From positions 1 to 5,493 of the forward strand of contig JAHEDN010000218.1 of the NCBI GenBank assembly GCA_024641225.1: 5,493 nucleotides of DNA, given 5' to 3'. The position numbers and the translations under genes were made by a program. The notes below the pieces were generated by a model. That model had not been told where the DNA came from, searched no databases, and saw only the letters and a program-made list of their open reading frames with translations. Positions 1 through 5,493 of this stretch are shown one piece after another; position 1 is the first letter of the stretch; each line of letters begins with the position of its first letter. The stretch comes from Burkholderiales bacterium (GTDB lineage: Bacteria > Pseudomonadota > Gammaproteobacteria > Burkholderiales > Burkholderiaceae_F).

Positions 1-870
1 TCAGCCGTGGAGCCGCACCCTCTCCCCCAGTCCCTCTCTCCTCAAGGGAGAGGGGAGGCAACCGAGCCCCTTCTCGAGGTCCGCGACTACAAGGTCTGGT
101 TCCCGATCCGCAAGGGACTGCTGAAGCGCACCGTTGGCTACGTCAAGGCGGTCGACGGTGTGTCGTTCTCGATCGCGCCGGCGCGATCGCTGGCGCTGGT
201 CGGTGAATCGGGCTGCGGCAAGACGACCATTGGAAAGAGCATCCTGCAACTACTGCGCGGCATCGCCCGCATCGAGGGAACAGCGGCGCTCGACGGCCAG
301 CGGCTGGACCAGCTGGACGGCGAGCAACTGCGCCGGGCACGGCGCGAGATGCAGATCATCTTCCAGGATCCGTTTGCGTCGCTGAATCCGCGCATGCGCG
401 TGGCCGAGATCATGGAAGAGGGCGTTGCCTCGCTGCGGCCCGAAATTGCCGCCTCCGAGCGGCGCGACCGCGTGGTCGAGCTGCTGAAGAAGGTCGGACT
501 CCACGCGGACAGCGTCAGCCGCTATCCGCACGAATTCTCCGGCGGCCAGCGCCAGCGCATCGCGATCGCGAGGGCGTTGGCGGTCGAGCCGAAGCTGATC
601 ATCTGCGATGAGCCGACCTCGGCGCTTGACGTATCGGTCCAGGCGCAGATCCTCAACCTGCTGGCCCAGCTGCAGCACGAGTTCGGCGTCGCCTACCTGT
701 TCATCACGCACAACTTCGGCGTCGTCGAGTACCTCGCGCATGACATTGCGGTGATGCAGGGCGGGCATATCGTCGAGGCAGGATCGGCCGAGCAGATTCT
801 CGAGCGGCCGCGTCACGCCTACACGCAGACGCTGCTGGCGGCCGTACCTAGGCTGGCACGGGCGGCGTGA
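1..870 (+). CDS. Peptide-type ABC transporter ATP-binding protein (OppF/DppF/YejF class), 5' end uncertain or outside the window
   Basis: ATPase subunit that couples ATP hydrolysis on the cytoplasmic face to import of oligopeptides or similar solutes through an inner-membrane permease. Numbering from the GTG at 7, the domain begins near residue 22 (LLEVRDYKVWFP). It shows Walker A GESGCGKT (66-73), the Q-loop glutamine in IIFQDPF (Q120), signature FSGGQRQR (177-184), Walker B LIICDE (197-202), D-loop SALD (205-208) and switch histidine H235 in FITHN. All catalytic motifs are intact. The protein ends soon after HAYTQTLLAAVPR, without the longer C-terminal tail of many OppF/DppF proteins. The frame has no stop between position 1 and the GTG, and the first ~17 residues come from a repeat-like sequence. 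I therefore suspect this is the second half of a fused two-ATPase protein (YejF/GsiA type) rather than a protein starting at 7. A stand-alone subunit starting at the GTG is the alternative; too little upstream sequence is present to judge a ribosome binding site. The permease and binding-protein genes are not in the window. Confidence 0.93.
   Translation, partial: SAVEPHPLPQSLSPQGRGEATEPLLEVRDYKVWFPIRKGLLKRTVGYVKAVDGVSFSIAPARSLALVGESGCGKTTIGKSILQLLRGIARIEGTAALDGQRLDQLDGEQLRRARREMQIIFQDPFASLNPRMRVAEIMEEGVASLRPEIAASERRDRVVELLKKVGLHADSVSRYPHEFSGGQRQRIAIARALAVEPKLIICDEPTSALDVSVQAQILNLLAQLQHEFGVAYLFITHNFGVVEYLAHDIAVMQGGHIVEAGSAEQILERPRHAYTQTLLAAVPRLARAA
18..54. repeat. Dispersed-repeat-like inverted repeat inside the ABC ATPase reading frame
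   Basis: The arms CCCTCTCCC (18-26) and GGGAGAGGG (46-54) are perfectly complementary over 9 bases around a 19-base centre that is itself rich in CT runs. Short hairpin-forming elements of this look (CCCTCTCCC...GGGAGAGGG) are scattered in many copies in proteobacterial genomes, usually between genes. Here the element is read in frame as PHPLPQSLSPQGRGE, just before the ATPase domain. Family membership is judged from appearance alone, since only one copy lies in the window. Confidence 0.6.
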
Positions 871-904
871 GGCCGTCCGCCCAAGTGGTTCACATCTGTT
901 GAGG

Positions 905-939
905 CATGGCCGATTGGCCATGGCCACTGTTGCAGTGGC
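905..939 (+). terminator. Two back-to-back hairpins downstream of the ABC ATPase gene; possible transcript end or 3' stabiliser
   Basis: The first hairpin pairs CATGGCC (905-911) with GGCCATG (916-922) around GATT. The second starts at the very next base and pairs GCCACTG (923-929) with CAGTGGC (933-939) around TTG. Both stems are perfect over 7 bases. The 3' arm of the first and the 5' arm of the second together form the palindrome GGCCATGGCC (916-925), so other foldings compete. No T-run follows, so this is not a classic Rho-independent terminator. Its place 34 bases after the stop codon fits a 3'-end stabilising structure or a Rho-dependent end. Confidence 0.4.
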
Positions 940-1060
940 TGCCGAGACAGACGCCCAGCCAGCCGCGCGCCCGACCCCGCCAGCGCGTCGCAACGCAACA
1001 CGGCCAAGCATCCGGAATCGGGCCGGGATCTGTGCGACTCGGACCCGCGAAGAATAGTCG

Positions 1061-1084
1061 CGTAAGAATACGTAAGATCATTTA
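1061..1084. repeat. CGTAAG direct repeat with 10-base spacing plus a GTAA/TTAC inverted repeat
   Basis: CGTAAG occurs at 1061-1066 and again at 1071-1076, exactly one helical turn apart, in a notably AT-rich patch within GC-rich DNA. The second copy also forms GTAA (1072-1075) and TTAC (1081-1084) as an inverted repeat. Same-face spacing of this kind is seen in binding sites for regulators, but the motif is short and no regulator can be named. It lies about 550 bases before the receptor start, so a link to that gene is uncertain. Confidence 0.25.
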
Positions 1085-1286
1085 CCGCTTGGGTTCTGTT
1101 TATTCGGATGCGGCGCCGTTGCTGCATCGCGTCGGCAGCATCACAAGGTCGCCGCTTGATCCTGCCCGCTTGGCTGGTGCATCGCCCGCCGCTGGCCTCT
1201 CCTGACTCTATGGCCCACCGCTCGGCCGCATTCTTCCTCCCACACTGAGTCACGGGTCGATCGATTGCGCGCTGCGGCTGGCTCCT

Positions 1287-1300
1287 AACCGCGCGCGGTT
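1287..1300. repeat. 14-base perfect palindrome AACCGCGCGCGGTT
   Basis: The sequence AACCGCGCGCGGTT equals its own reverse complement across all 14 bases. It could be a binding site for a dimeric protein or simply a GC-rich coincidence; alternating CG dinucleotides are common in DNA of this composition. It lies about 330 bases upstream of the receptor start codon. Confidence 0.3.
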
Positions 1301-1528
1301 TGCGCCTTGCACGCTAGGGCTGGTTGGTCAGCGAATTTGGGCAGCGACGCCCCGACGACGCCACCGATGGCTGTTAGTTCGTAGCGGCGTCAGGAATCCG
1401 TCCGGCCGCAGGTGTTCGCCCCGCGCAACACATTCGGTCGGCCGAGCCCCCGTTTGTTGCCACGTGCTGACACGGCGGCCAGAATCGTGAGCGGCAGTCG
1501 GGGGCAAGGCCGGCTAACTGGGGCGAAA

Positions 1529-1550
1529 GCTTCACTCGGACGAATGAAGC
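1529..1550 (+). promoter_or_regulatory. Inverted repeat (hairpin) in the probable leader of the receptor gene
   Basis: GCTTCA (1529-1534) pairs with TGAAGC (1545-1550). After one C-A mismatch the stem continues with TC (1536-1537) against GA (1542-1543), leaving the four-base loop GGAC. It ends 79 bases before the receptor ATG. It could act as a leader RNA structure or as a DNA operator for a dimeric regulator. It does not match the Fur-box consensus, so iron control cannot be claimed. Confidence 0.3.
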
Positions 1551-1615
1551 AGTCCGGGAACGGCCAGCTGCATGCAAATGCCGACCGCACCGTGTTTGGA
1601 ACGCCGTTATTTCTT

Positions 1616-1622
1616 GGGGGAG
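1616..1622 (+). promoter_or_regulatory. Ribosome binding site of the TonB-dependent receptor
   Basis: The purine run GGGGGAG ends 7 bases before the ATG at 1630, a normal Shine-Dalgarno spacing. An in-frame TTG at 1624 is only one base after this run and would be badly placed, so the site decides in favour of ATG 1630. Confidence 0.75.
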
Positions 1623-1629
1623 TTTGCAA

Positions 1630-4380
1630 ATGAAACTGCAATTGAAGCCTGTCGTACGGGGTCTGGCGGTTGCGTTTGGGGGACTGTCGGCCGTCATGGC
1701 GTTGCCTGCGTTGGCCCAGCAGCAGCAACTCGAGCGCGTGGAGATCACCGGTTCGCTGATCAAGCGGGTCGAGGGCGAGACGGCGTTGCCCGTCACGATC
1801 ATCCAGGCCGAGGAGCTGCAAAAGGCGGGTGTGAAGACCGCTGAGGCGGCGGTGCAGTTCATCGCCCAGAACCAGTCGCTGGTCAACTCAGCGCGATCGA
1901 TCGGATCGACAAACGGTGGCGCGGCCTTCGCCGATCTGCGGGCCGCCGGTCCCGAGCGCACGCTAGTGCTGCTGAACGGGCAGCGCGTGGTCAAGAATCC
2001 GTACTTGGGCATCGCCACCGACCTGAACGTGATCCCGACGGTGGCGATCTCGCGCATCGAAGTGCTGACCGACGGCGCGTCGTCGATCTACGGCACGGAT
2101 GCCATCGCCGGCGTGATCAACATCATCACGCGCCGTGATTACCAGGGCATCGACGTCGGCGGCTCCGCCAAGCTTCCTCAGGGCGACGGCGGGGAGCAGT
2201 ACAACGGAAACATCACCCTTGGCTATGGCTCACTGGCCAAGGACGGCTTCAACGTCTTCGGCGGGTTTGCCTACACCAAAGAGAATCGCATCCGCGCGGT
2301 CGACCGGGACTACACCGCGAGCGGCATCATCGAAGACAAGGGGGTCTACCTGACCAGCGGAACCAGTTTCCCGGGCAACTACAGCCAGTCGTCCACGGGC
2401 GTGTCGACCAACCCGACGCTGCCGGGCTGCGCTCCCCCGGACTCGGTCCTGATTCCGGGCATCTTCGGTCCGAATTCCTGCCGTTTCGACTACACGCGCT
2501 ACGTCGACATCATGTCCGAGGTCGAGCGCTGGTCGCTGTTCGGGCGCGGATCGCTCGCCTTCGGCGGCAATACCGCCTCGCTCGAATATTTCCGCGCATA
2601 CAACAAGGTAGGCAACAACGTGGCGCCCACGCCGCTGACGAGCCTCCCGATGAACTCAAACAACCCCTACTACCCGGGCGGCTCGGCGGGCGTTCCGATC
2701 ACCAATACGAACCTCGATCCGACACTGCCGATTTCGGTCGGCTGGCGGATGATCCCCGGCGGTCCGCGGGCCAGCGAAATCGAGAACACGACCCAGCGCG
2801 TGCTGGCCGAACTCGAAGGTCCGATCGGAACCAACTGGAATTACAAGGTCACGGCCCTTTACAGCGATTCGCAGGTCAACAACACGTTCACCAACGGCTA
2901 TGTCAGCCGGCCGGGGATCATCGCCGGTCTGGCCGGCGCCAACGGCGCGCCATTCCTGAATCCCTTCGGGGCGCCGACCGACGCGCAAAACGCCTACATC
3001 CTGTCGCAGAAGATCCTCGGCCAGGTGCAGGACATTTCCGGCGACCTGTGGGGCGTGAACGGCACGATCAGCGGCGATCTGGCGCAGCTGCCGGCCGGCC
3101 CGCTGAGCGGCGCCCTGCTGGCCTCCTACCAGAAGGAATCGATCGACTTCACGAACAACTTCGCGCTGATCCGCCAGGCGGCCAGTTCGGGTCTTGAACT
3201 CGCCGAGGACACCAGCGGAAGCATCCGCAACTATGCGCTTGCCGCGGAGTTCAACATTCCGATCCTGCGCGACAAGCCGTATGCGAAGAGCCTCGAGGTG
3301 CCGATTTCGGTGCGTTACGACAATTACGACCAGTCGGGCAGCACCACGAATCCCAAGTTCGGCGTGCGCTGGCAGACCAGCGACAACCTGCTGCTCCGCG
3401 GCTCGTATAACAAGGGCTTCCGGGCACCGGGCGTGTTCGACCTGTACGCACCGAACAGCGTCACGTTCACGAGCAACTCGTACGACGATCCGGTGCTGTG
3501 CCCGAACGGTGTCCCGGTGGCGGGCGCGGATCCTTCGCGTGACTGCGGCCAGCAGTTCCGCCAGTTGCAGGGCGGGAGCCTGTCGGTCGAGCCCGAGAAG
3601 TCCGATTCATGGTCGCTCGGCTTCGTCGTCGATGTCACCAAGAATTCGTCGTTCAGCATTGACTACTTCAACTCCAAGGTAAAGGGGACGATCGGCGCGC
3701 TTCCTGAGACGGCGATCTTCGGTGACACGGCGGGCTATGCGAGCAAGTTCACGCGCTGCAGCCAGTTGTCGCCGGCAGACTTTGCTGCCATCGACGCGTG
3801 CCAGCCGGGCCTCGCGGTCGACCCGCTTGCCTACATCGTCACGACAACCGCCAATCTTGGCGACATCAAGACATCAGGGTTCGATCTCGCGATAAATGCC
3901 CGCAGCGACGCCTCTTCCTATGGCCGCTTCACGTTCGCCCTGAACGGCACCTACCTGACCAAGTGGGAACAGCAGTTGGTCAAGGACGGCGACTACTTCG
4001 ACGCGCTGGGCAACTACTCTTACGACCTGAACTTCCCGGCGCCGCGCTGGCAGCACGTCATGCAGGTGGGCTGGGACATGGGCGCGTGGTCGACGAACCT
4101 CTTCAACCGGTTCAAGTCAGGATACGACGACTACAACACGGACACGCTTGACGACGACATCTACGGCCAAAACAGGGTGGGCAACTGGAGCGTGTACGAC
4201 TTGACAGTTACCTACTCGGGTGTCAAGGGGCTGTCGCTGACCGGTGGCGTGTTGAACCTGATGGACAAGAGAGGGCCGTTCACCAACCAGAATGCCACCT
4301 TCCAGACCGGCTATGACCCGCGCATCTCCGACCCGGTCGGTCGCGCGTGGTTCTTGCAGGCGTCCTACAAGTTCATGTAA
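1630..4380 (+). CDS. TonB-dependent outer-membrane receptor, complete, substrate unknown
   Basis: Outer-membrane gated channel that takes up a scarce ligand using energy from TonB-ExbB-ExbD. The 916-residue product has a signal peptide with basic start, hydrophobic core and an ALPALA^Q cleavage site after residue 29. ERVEITGS (35-42) is a possible TonB-box region. The plug runs from about 50 to 170, ending in the conserved DAIAGVINIITRR. The rest is the beta-barrel, with GFRAP (596-600), PEKS (655-658), NLMDKRGPF (876-884) and a C-terminal strand GRAWFLQASYKFM. There is no N-terminal signalling domain, so it is not a FecA-type transducer. Three cysteine pairs (267/284, 624/639, 710/724) lie in likely loops and probably form disulfides. 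The last residue is methionine after the usual terminal aromatic. ATG 1630 is preferred over an in-frame TTG at 1624 because of ribosome-site spacing. Length is typical for the family. Ligands of this family range from siderophores to sugars and peptides; the sequence alone does not tell which. A peptide-type ABC ATPase upstream is only a weak hint. Confidence 0.96.
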   Translation: MKLQLKPVVRGLAVAFGGLSAVMALPALAQQQQLERVEITGSLIKRVEGETALPVTIIQAEELQKAGVKTAEAAVQFIAQNQSLVNSARSIGSTNGGAAFADLRAAGPERTLVLLNGQRVVKNPYLGIATDLNVIPTVAISRIEVLTDGASSIYGTDAIAGVINIITRRDYQGIDVGGSAKLPQGDGGEQYNGNITLGYGSLAKDGFNVFGGFAYTKENRIRAVDRDYTASGIIEDKGVYLTSGTSFPGNYSQSSTGVSTNPTLPGCAPPDSVLIPGIFGPNSCRFDYTRYVDIMSEVERWSLFGRGSLAFGGNTASLEYFRAYNKVGNNVAPTPLTSLPMNSNNPYYPGGSAGVPITNTNLDPTLPISVGWRMIPGGPRASEIENTTQRVLAELEGPIGTNWNYKVTALYSDSQVNNTFTNGYVSRPGIIAGLAGANGAPFLNPFGAPTDAQNAYILSQKILGQVQDISGDLWGVNGTISGDLAQLPAGPLSGALLASYQKESIDFTNNFALIRQAASSGLELAEDTSGSIRNYALAAEFNIPILRDKPYAKSLEVPISVRYDNYDQSGSTTNPKFGVRWQTSDNLLLRGSYNKGFRAPGVFDLYAPNSVTFTSNSYDDPVLCPNGVPVAGADPSRDCGQQFRQLQGGSLSVEPEKSDSWSLGFVVDVTKNSSFSIDYFNSKVKGTIGALPETAIFGDTAGYASKFTRCSQLSPADFAAIDACQPGLAVDPLAYIVTTTANLGDIKTSGFDLAINARSDASSYGRFTFALNGTYLTKWEQQLVKDGDYFDALGNYSYDLNFPAPRWQHVMQVGWDMGAWSTNLFNRFKSGYDDYNTDTLDDDIYGQNRVGNWSVYDLTVTYSGVKGLSLTGGVLNLMDKRGPFTNQNATFQTGYDPRISDPVGRAWFLQASYKFM

Positions 4381-4400
4381 CCAGGCTGGTTCGGAGCACC

Positions 4401-4432
4401 AAGCCCGCGGGTTCGCCCGCGGGCTTTTTTTT
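4401..4432 (+). terminator. Rho-independent terminator of the receptor gene
   Basis: GCCCGCGGG (4403-4411) pairs perfectly with CCCGCGGGC (4416-4424) around a TTCG loop, and AA (4401-4402) extends the pairing into the T-run. Eight T residues follow (4425-4432). It begins 20 bases after the receptor stop codon. The T-run is present only for + strand transcripts, so it is not expected to stop the convergent TPR gene equally well. Confidence 0.93.
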
Positions 4433-4502
4433 GCCACATCGGATCACGCGCCCGCAGTCGTGACAAGGTACGGCTCGACGCCGGTCATCGAGCCAGGCCC
4501 TG

Positions 4503-4534
4503 GCCCGTGCGGTAAGAGTTTTCCTGACACGGGC
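4503..4534. repeat. Inverted repeat in the convergent intergenic region
   Basis: GCCCGTG (4503-4509) and CACGGGC (4528-4534) are perfectly complementary. The 18-base centre can pair further: GG (4511-4512) with CC (4523-4524), and AA (4514-4515) with TT (4520-4521). It lies about 130 bases beyond the stop codon of the minus-strand TPR gene. It has no T-run on that strand, so it is at best a weak or Rho-assisted 3' end for that transcript. No gene is apparent in the rest of 4381-4665. Confidence 0.3.
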
Positions 4535-4665
4535 TGGCGGAACTTGGGCGCGGCCATGCGTCAGCGAAAAAGCGCTGGATGCGTGGTGCGCCATAGCGGG
4601 CGCTCGAGCCTCAGCCAGGTCGGCGGTAGCCCGCGCTGCCCGCGGCGACTAAGCCGTCCGAGTTG

Positions 4666-5493
4666 TCACGAGACCCGCATCCACAGGCGAGCCAGGTCTG
4701 CCGTGCCGTCCTTGCCACCGACCGCCTTGAACGTCTGCGCAGCCTTCTGCTTCTGCCCGGCGCGATGCTGGGCGATGCCCAGGTGCAAGGTGGCATCGGA
4801 CGGATGCCGCAGGCCGCCTTTCTCGATCCCGCTCTGGATCAGCTTGATGCCCTTGTCGTGCTGGCCCATCCCCGAAAAGGCGAGGCCAAGGCGGACCAGC
4901 GCTTCGCCATCTTTGGCTTCGGCTTCGGCGGCCGCCAGATCCTTGGGTGCGTCGGTGGCCCGCTGGGTGGCGAGCGCCAGCAGCCGCTTCTGCCGCTCGG
5001 CGTCTTCGCCTTTACCGAGCTTGCCGTTGGCGAAGCCCTCGTCGAGCGCCTTCTTCGCCTCGACGGCCTGGCCCTGCTGCAGAGCCAGCTGCGTGTACTC
5101 CATGTAGTCGGCAGCGGAATCGAGCGTCCGCGTCGCGGCGCGCAGGCGGTAGACCTCCAGGCTCAGCCGGCTGGAAAAGCCGGGCTTGGATTCGATCCGC
5201 CGCAGCAGGTCGGCCCAGTATTCGCGCTTCGGGTAGTACGCGACCAGCCGCTCGAGCGCCGCGATGTACGCCGCACGGTCGGCTTCGTTGCGGCCGGCGA
5301 TATTGGCCAGCAGCTGCAGCATGTCCTCCGACGGCTTCTGCCCGGCACGCTCGGCGGCCTGCACGTCGGCAAGCGCTTCGCGGTTGGCGGCGGCCAGGTC
5401 GCCTGCCAGGAAGTACGACTGGATCAGCAGAGTGCGCGAAGCACTGTCGCCGGGATTCGATTTCTGCGCGCGTTGCGCCCAGTTCGCCGCGCT
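4666..5493 (-). CDS. TPR-like alpha-helical repeat protein, C-terminal 275 residues (5' end outside the window)
   Basis: The frame is open from the right edge to a TGA at 4666-4668 and has no stop, so the gene starts beyond 5493. A GTG at 5362-5364 is in frame, but the 43 codons before it read as the same kind of protein (for example NWAQRAQKSNPGD and TLLIQSYFLAGD), so it is probably internal. The visible part is rich in alanine and leucine and looks wholly helical, with no membrane segment. Two stretches resemble tetratricopeptide repeats: about 195-228 (EALVRLGLAFSGMGQHDKG) and 233-266 (DATLHLGIAQHRAGQKQKA), numbering from the edge. The protein ends with DGTADLARLWMRVS. TPR proteins usually act as protein-protein scaffolds; the partner is unknown. 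Whether it has a signal peptide cannot be seen. Its end faces the receptor gene across 285 bases. Confidence 0.85.
   Translation of the reverse strand, partial: SAANWAQRAQKSNPGDSASRTLLIQSYFLAGDLAAANREALADVQAAERAGQKPSEDMLQLLANIAGRNEADRAAYIAALERLVAYYPKREYWADLLRRIESKPGFSSRLSLEVYRLRAATRTLDSAADYMEYTQLALQQGQAVEAKKALDEGFANGKLGKGEDAERQKRLLALATQRATDAPKDLAAAEAEAKDGEALVRLGLAFSGMGQHDKGIKLIQSGIEKGGLRHPSDATLHLGIAQHRAGQKQKAAQTFKAVGGKDGTADLARLWMRVS

Larger units (their letters stand above)
871..1629. other. Long intergenic region between the ABC ATPase and the TonB-dependent receptor; no convincing gene
   Basis: These 759 bases contain several short open frames on both strands, but none looks real. They are proline/arginine-rich or low in complexity, lack well-placed ribosome binding sites and match no family I recognise. 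No tRNA, riboswitch or clear sigma-70 promoter could be identified by eye. The region does hold symmetric elements, listed separately: two adjacent hairpins at 905-939, a CGTAAG repeat near 1061-1084, a 14-base palindrome at 1287-1300 and a leader hairpin at 1529-1550. The receptor promoter should lie here, most likely in the right half. Confidence 0.6.

Noticed and set aside
923..930. GCCACTGT, a string that also occurs in cobalamin riboswitches
   Set aside because: The other conserved parts of that riboswitch, including the B12 box, are not seen nearby or upstream of the receptor. The string is explained by the hairpin at 923-939.
906..1205. 99-codon open frame on the + strand in the intergenic region
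   Set aside because: The GAGG before the ATG is only one base away, the start lies inside the hairpins, and the product is a proline/arginine/glutamine-rich sequence with no recognisable family.
819..1253. 144-codon open frame on the - strand overlapping the ABC gene end
   Set aside because: It overlaps the real ABC gene, has low-complexity composition and no family resemblance; long antisense frames are expected in GC-rich DNA.
1500..1625. Fur box or clear sigma-70 promoter before the receptor
   Set aside because: No stretch matches the Fur consensus, and no pair of -35 and -10 hexamers with acceptable spacing could be found by eye.
1624..1629. TTG at 1624 as the receptor start
   Set aside because: It is one base from the Shine-Dalgarno run, while the ATG at 1630 has the proper 7-base spacing and gives a normal signal peptide.
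1572..1844. 90-codon open frame overlapping the receptor start
   Set aside because: There is no ribosome binding site before its ATG, and its product beyond the leader is just the receptor read in another frame. The overlap itself is noted as a finding about the leader.
1374..2057. 227-codon open frame on the - strand across the receptor start
   Set aside because: It is antisense to the receptor signal peptide and plug, and its serine/alanine/cysteine-rich product looks like a shadow of that gene.
4292..5107. 271-codon open frame on the + strand across the terminator and antisense to the TPR gene
   Set aside because: It runs through the strong terminator and opposite the TPR coding sequence; its serine/arginine/proline-rich product is typical of an antisense shadow.

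Overview
The window is GC-rich DNA from a Gram-negative bacterium. The 916-residue TonB-dependent outer-membrane receptor requires an outer membrane. High GC content, the receptor's style (an ERVEITGS segment just after the signal peptide, paired cysteines in the barrel loops) and a dispersed CCCTCTCCC/GGGAGAGGG-type repeat all suggest a beta- or gammaproteobacterium, for example Burkholderiales, Xanthomonadales or relatives. That placement is inference, because no rRNA or other marker gene is present.

Layout: (1) Positions 1-870, + strand: 3' part of a peptide-type ABC transporter ATPase (OppF/DppF/YejF class). It has a complete nucleotide-binding domain, and its frame is still open at the left edge. 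A repeat-like inverted repeat lies in frame just before the domain. (2) Positions 871-1629: a 759-base gap with no convincing gene. It holds two back-to-back hairpins just after the ABC stop codon, a 10-base-phased CGTAAG repeat in an AT-rich patch, a 14-base perfect palindrome, and a leader hairpin upstream of the receptor. (3) Positions 1630-4380, + strand: a complete TonB-dependent receptor with signal peptide, plug and beta-barrel, followed at once by a strong Rho-independent terminator (4401-4432). (4) Positions 4381-4665: a convergent intergenic region with the terminator and one further hairpin. (5) Positions 4666-5493, - strand: C-terminal 275 residues of a TPR-like alpha-helical protein that runs off the right edge.

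How the genes may work together: the receptor would move a ligand across the outer membrane using TonB energy, and the ABC ATPase would power inner-membrane import of peptides or peptide-like compounds. They share a strand and could serve one uptake route. However, the long gap with hairpins argues for separate transcription, and neither ligand can be read from the sequence. The TPR protein faces the receptor and ends convergently with it, so it is not in the same operon.

Nothing here amounts to a clear new biological system. The points most worth a second look are the repeat-derived peptide in the ABC ATPase, the mutually exclusive hairpins downstream of it, and the structured leader of the receptor gene.
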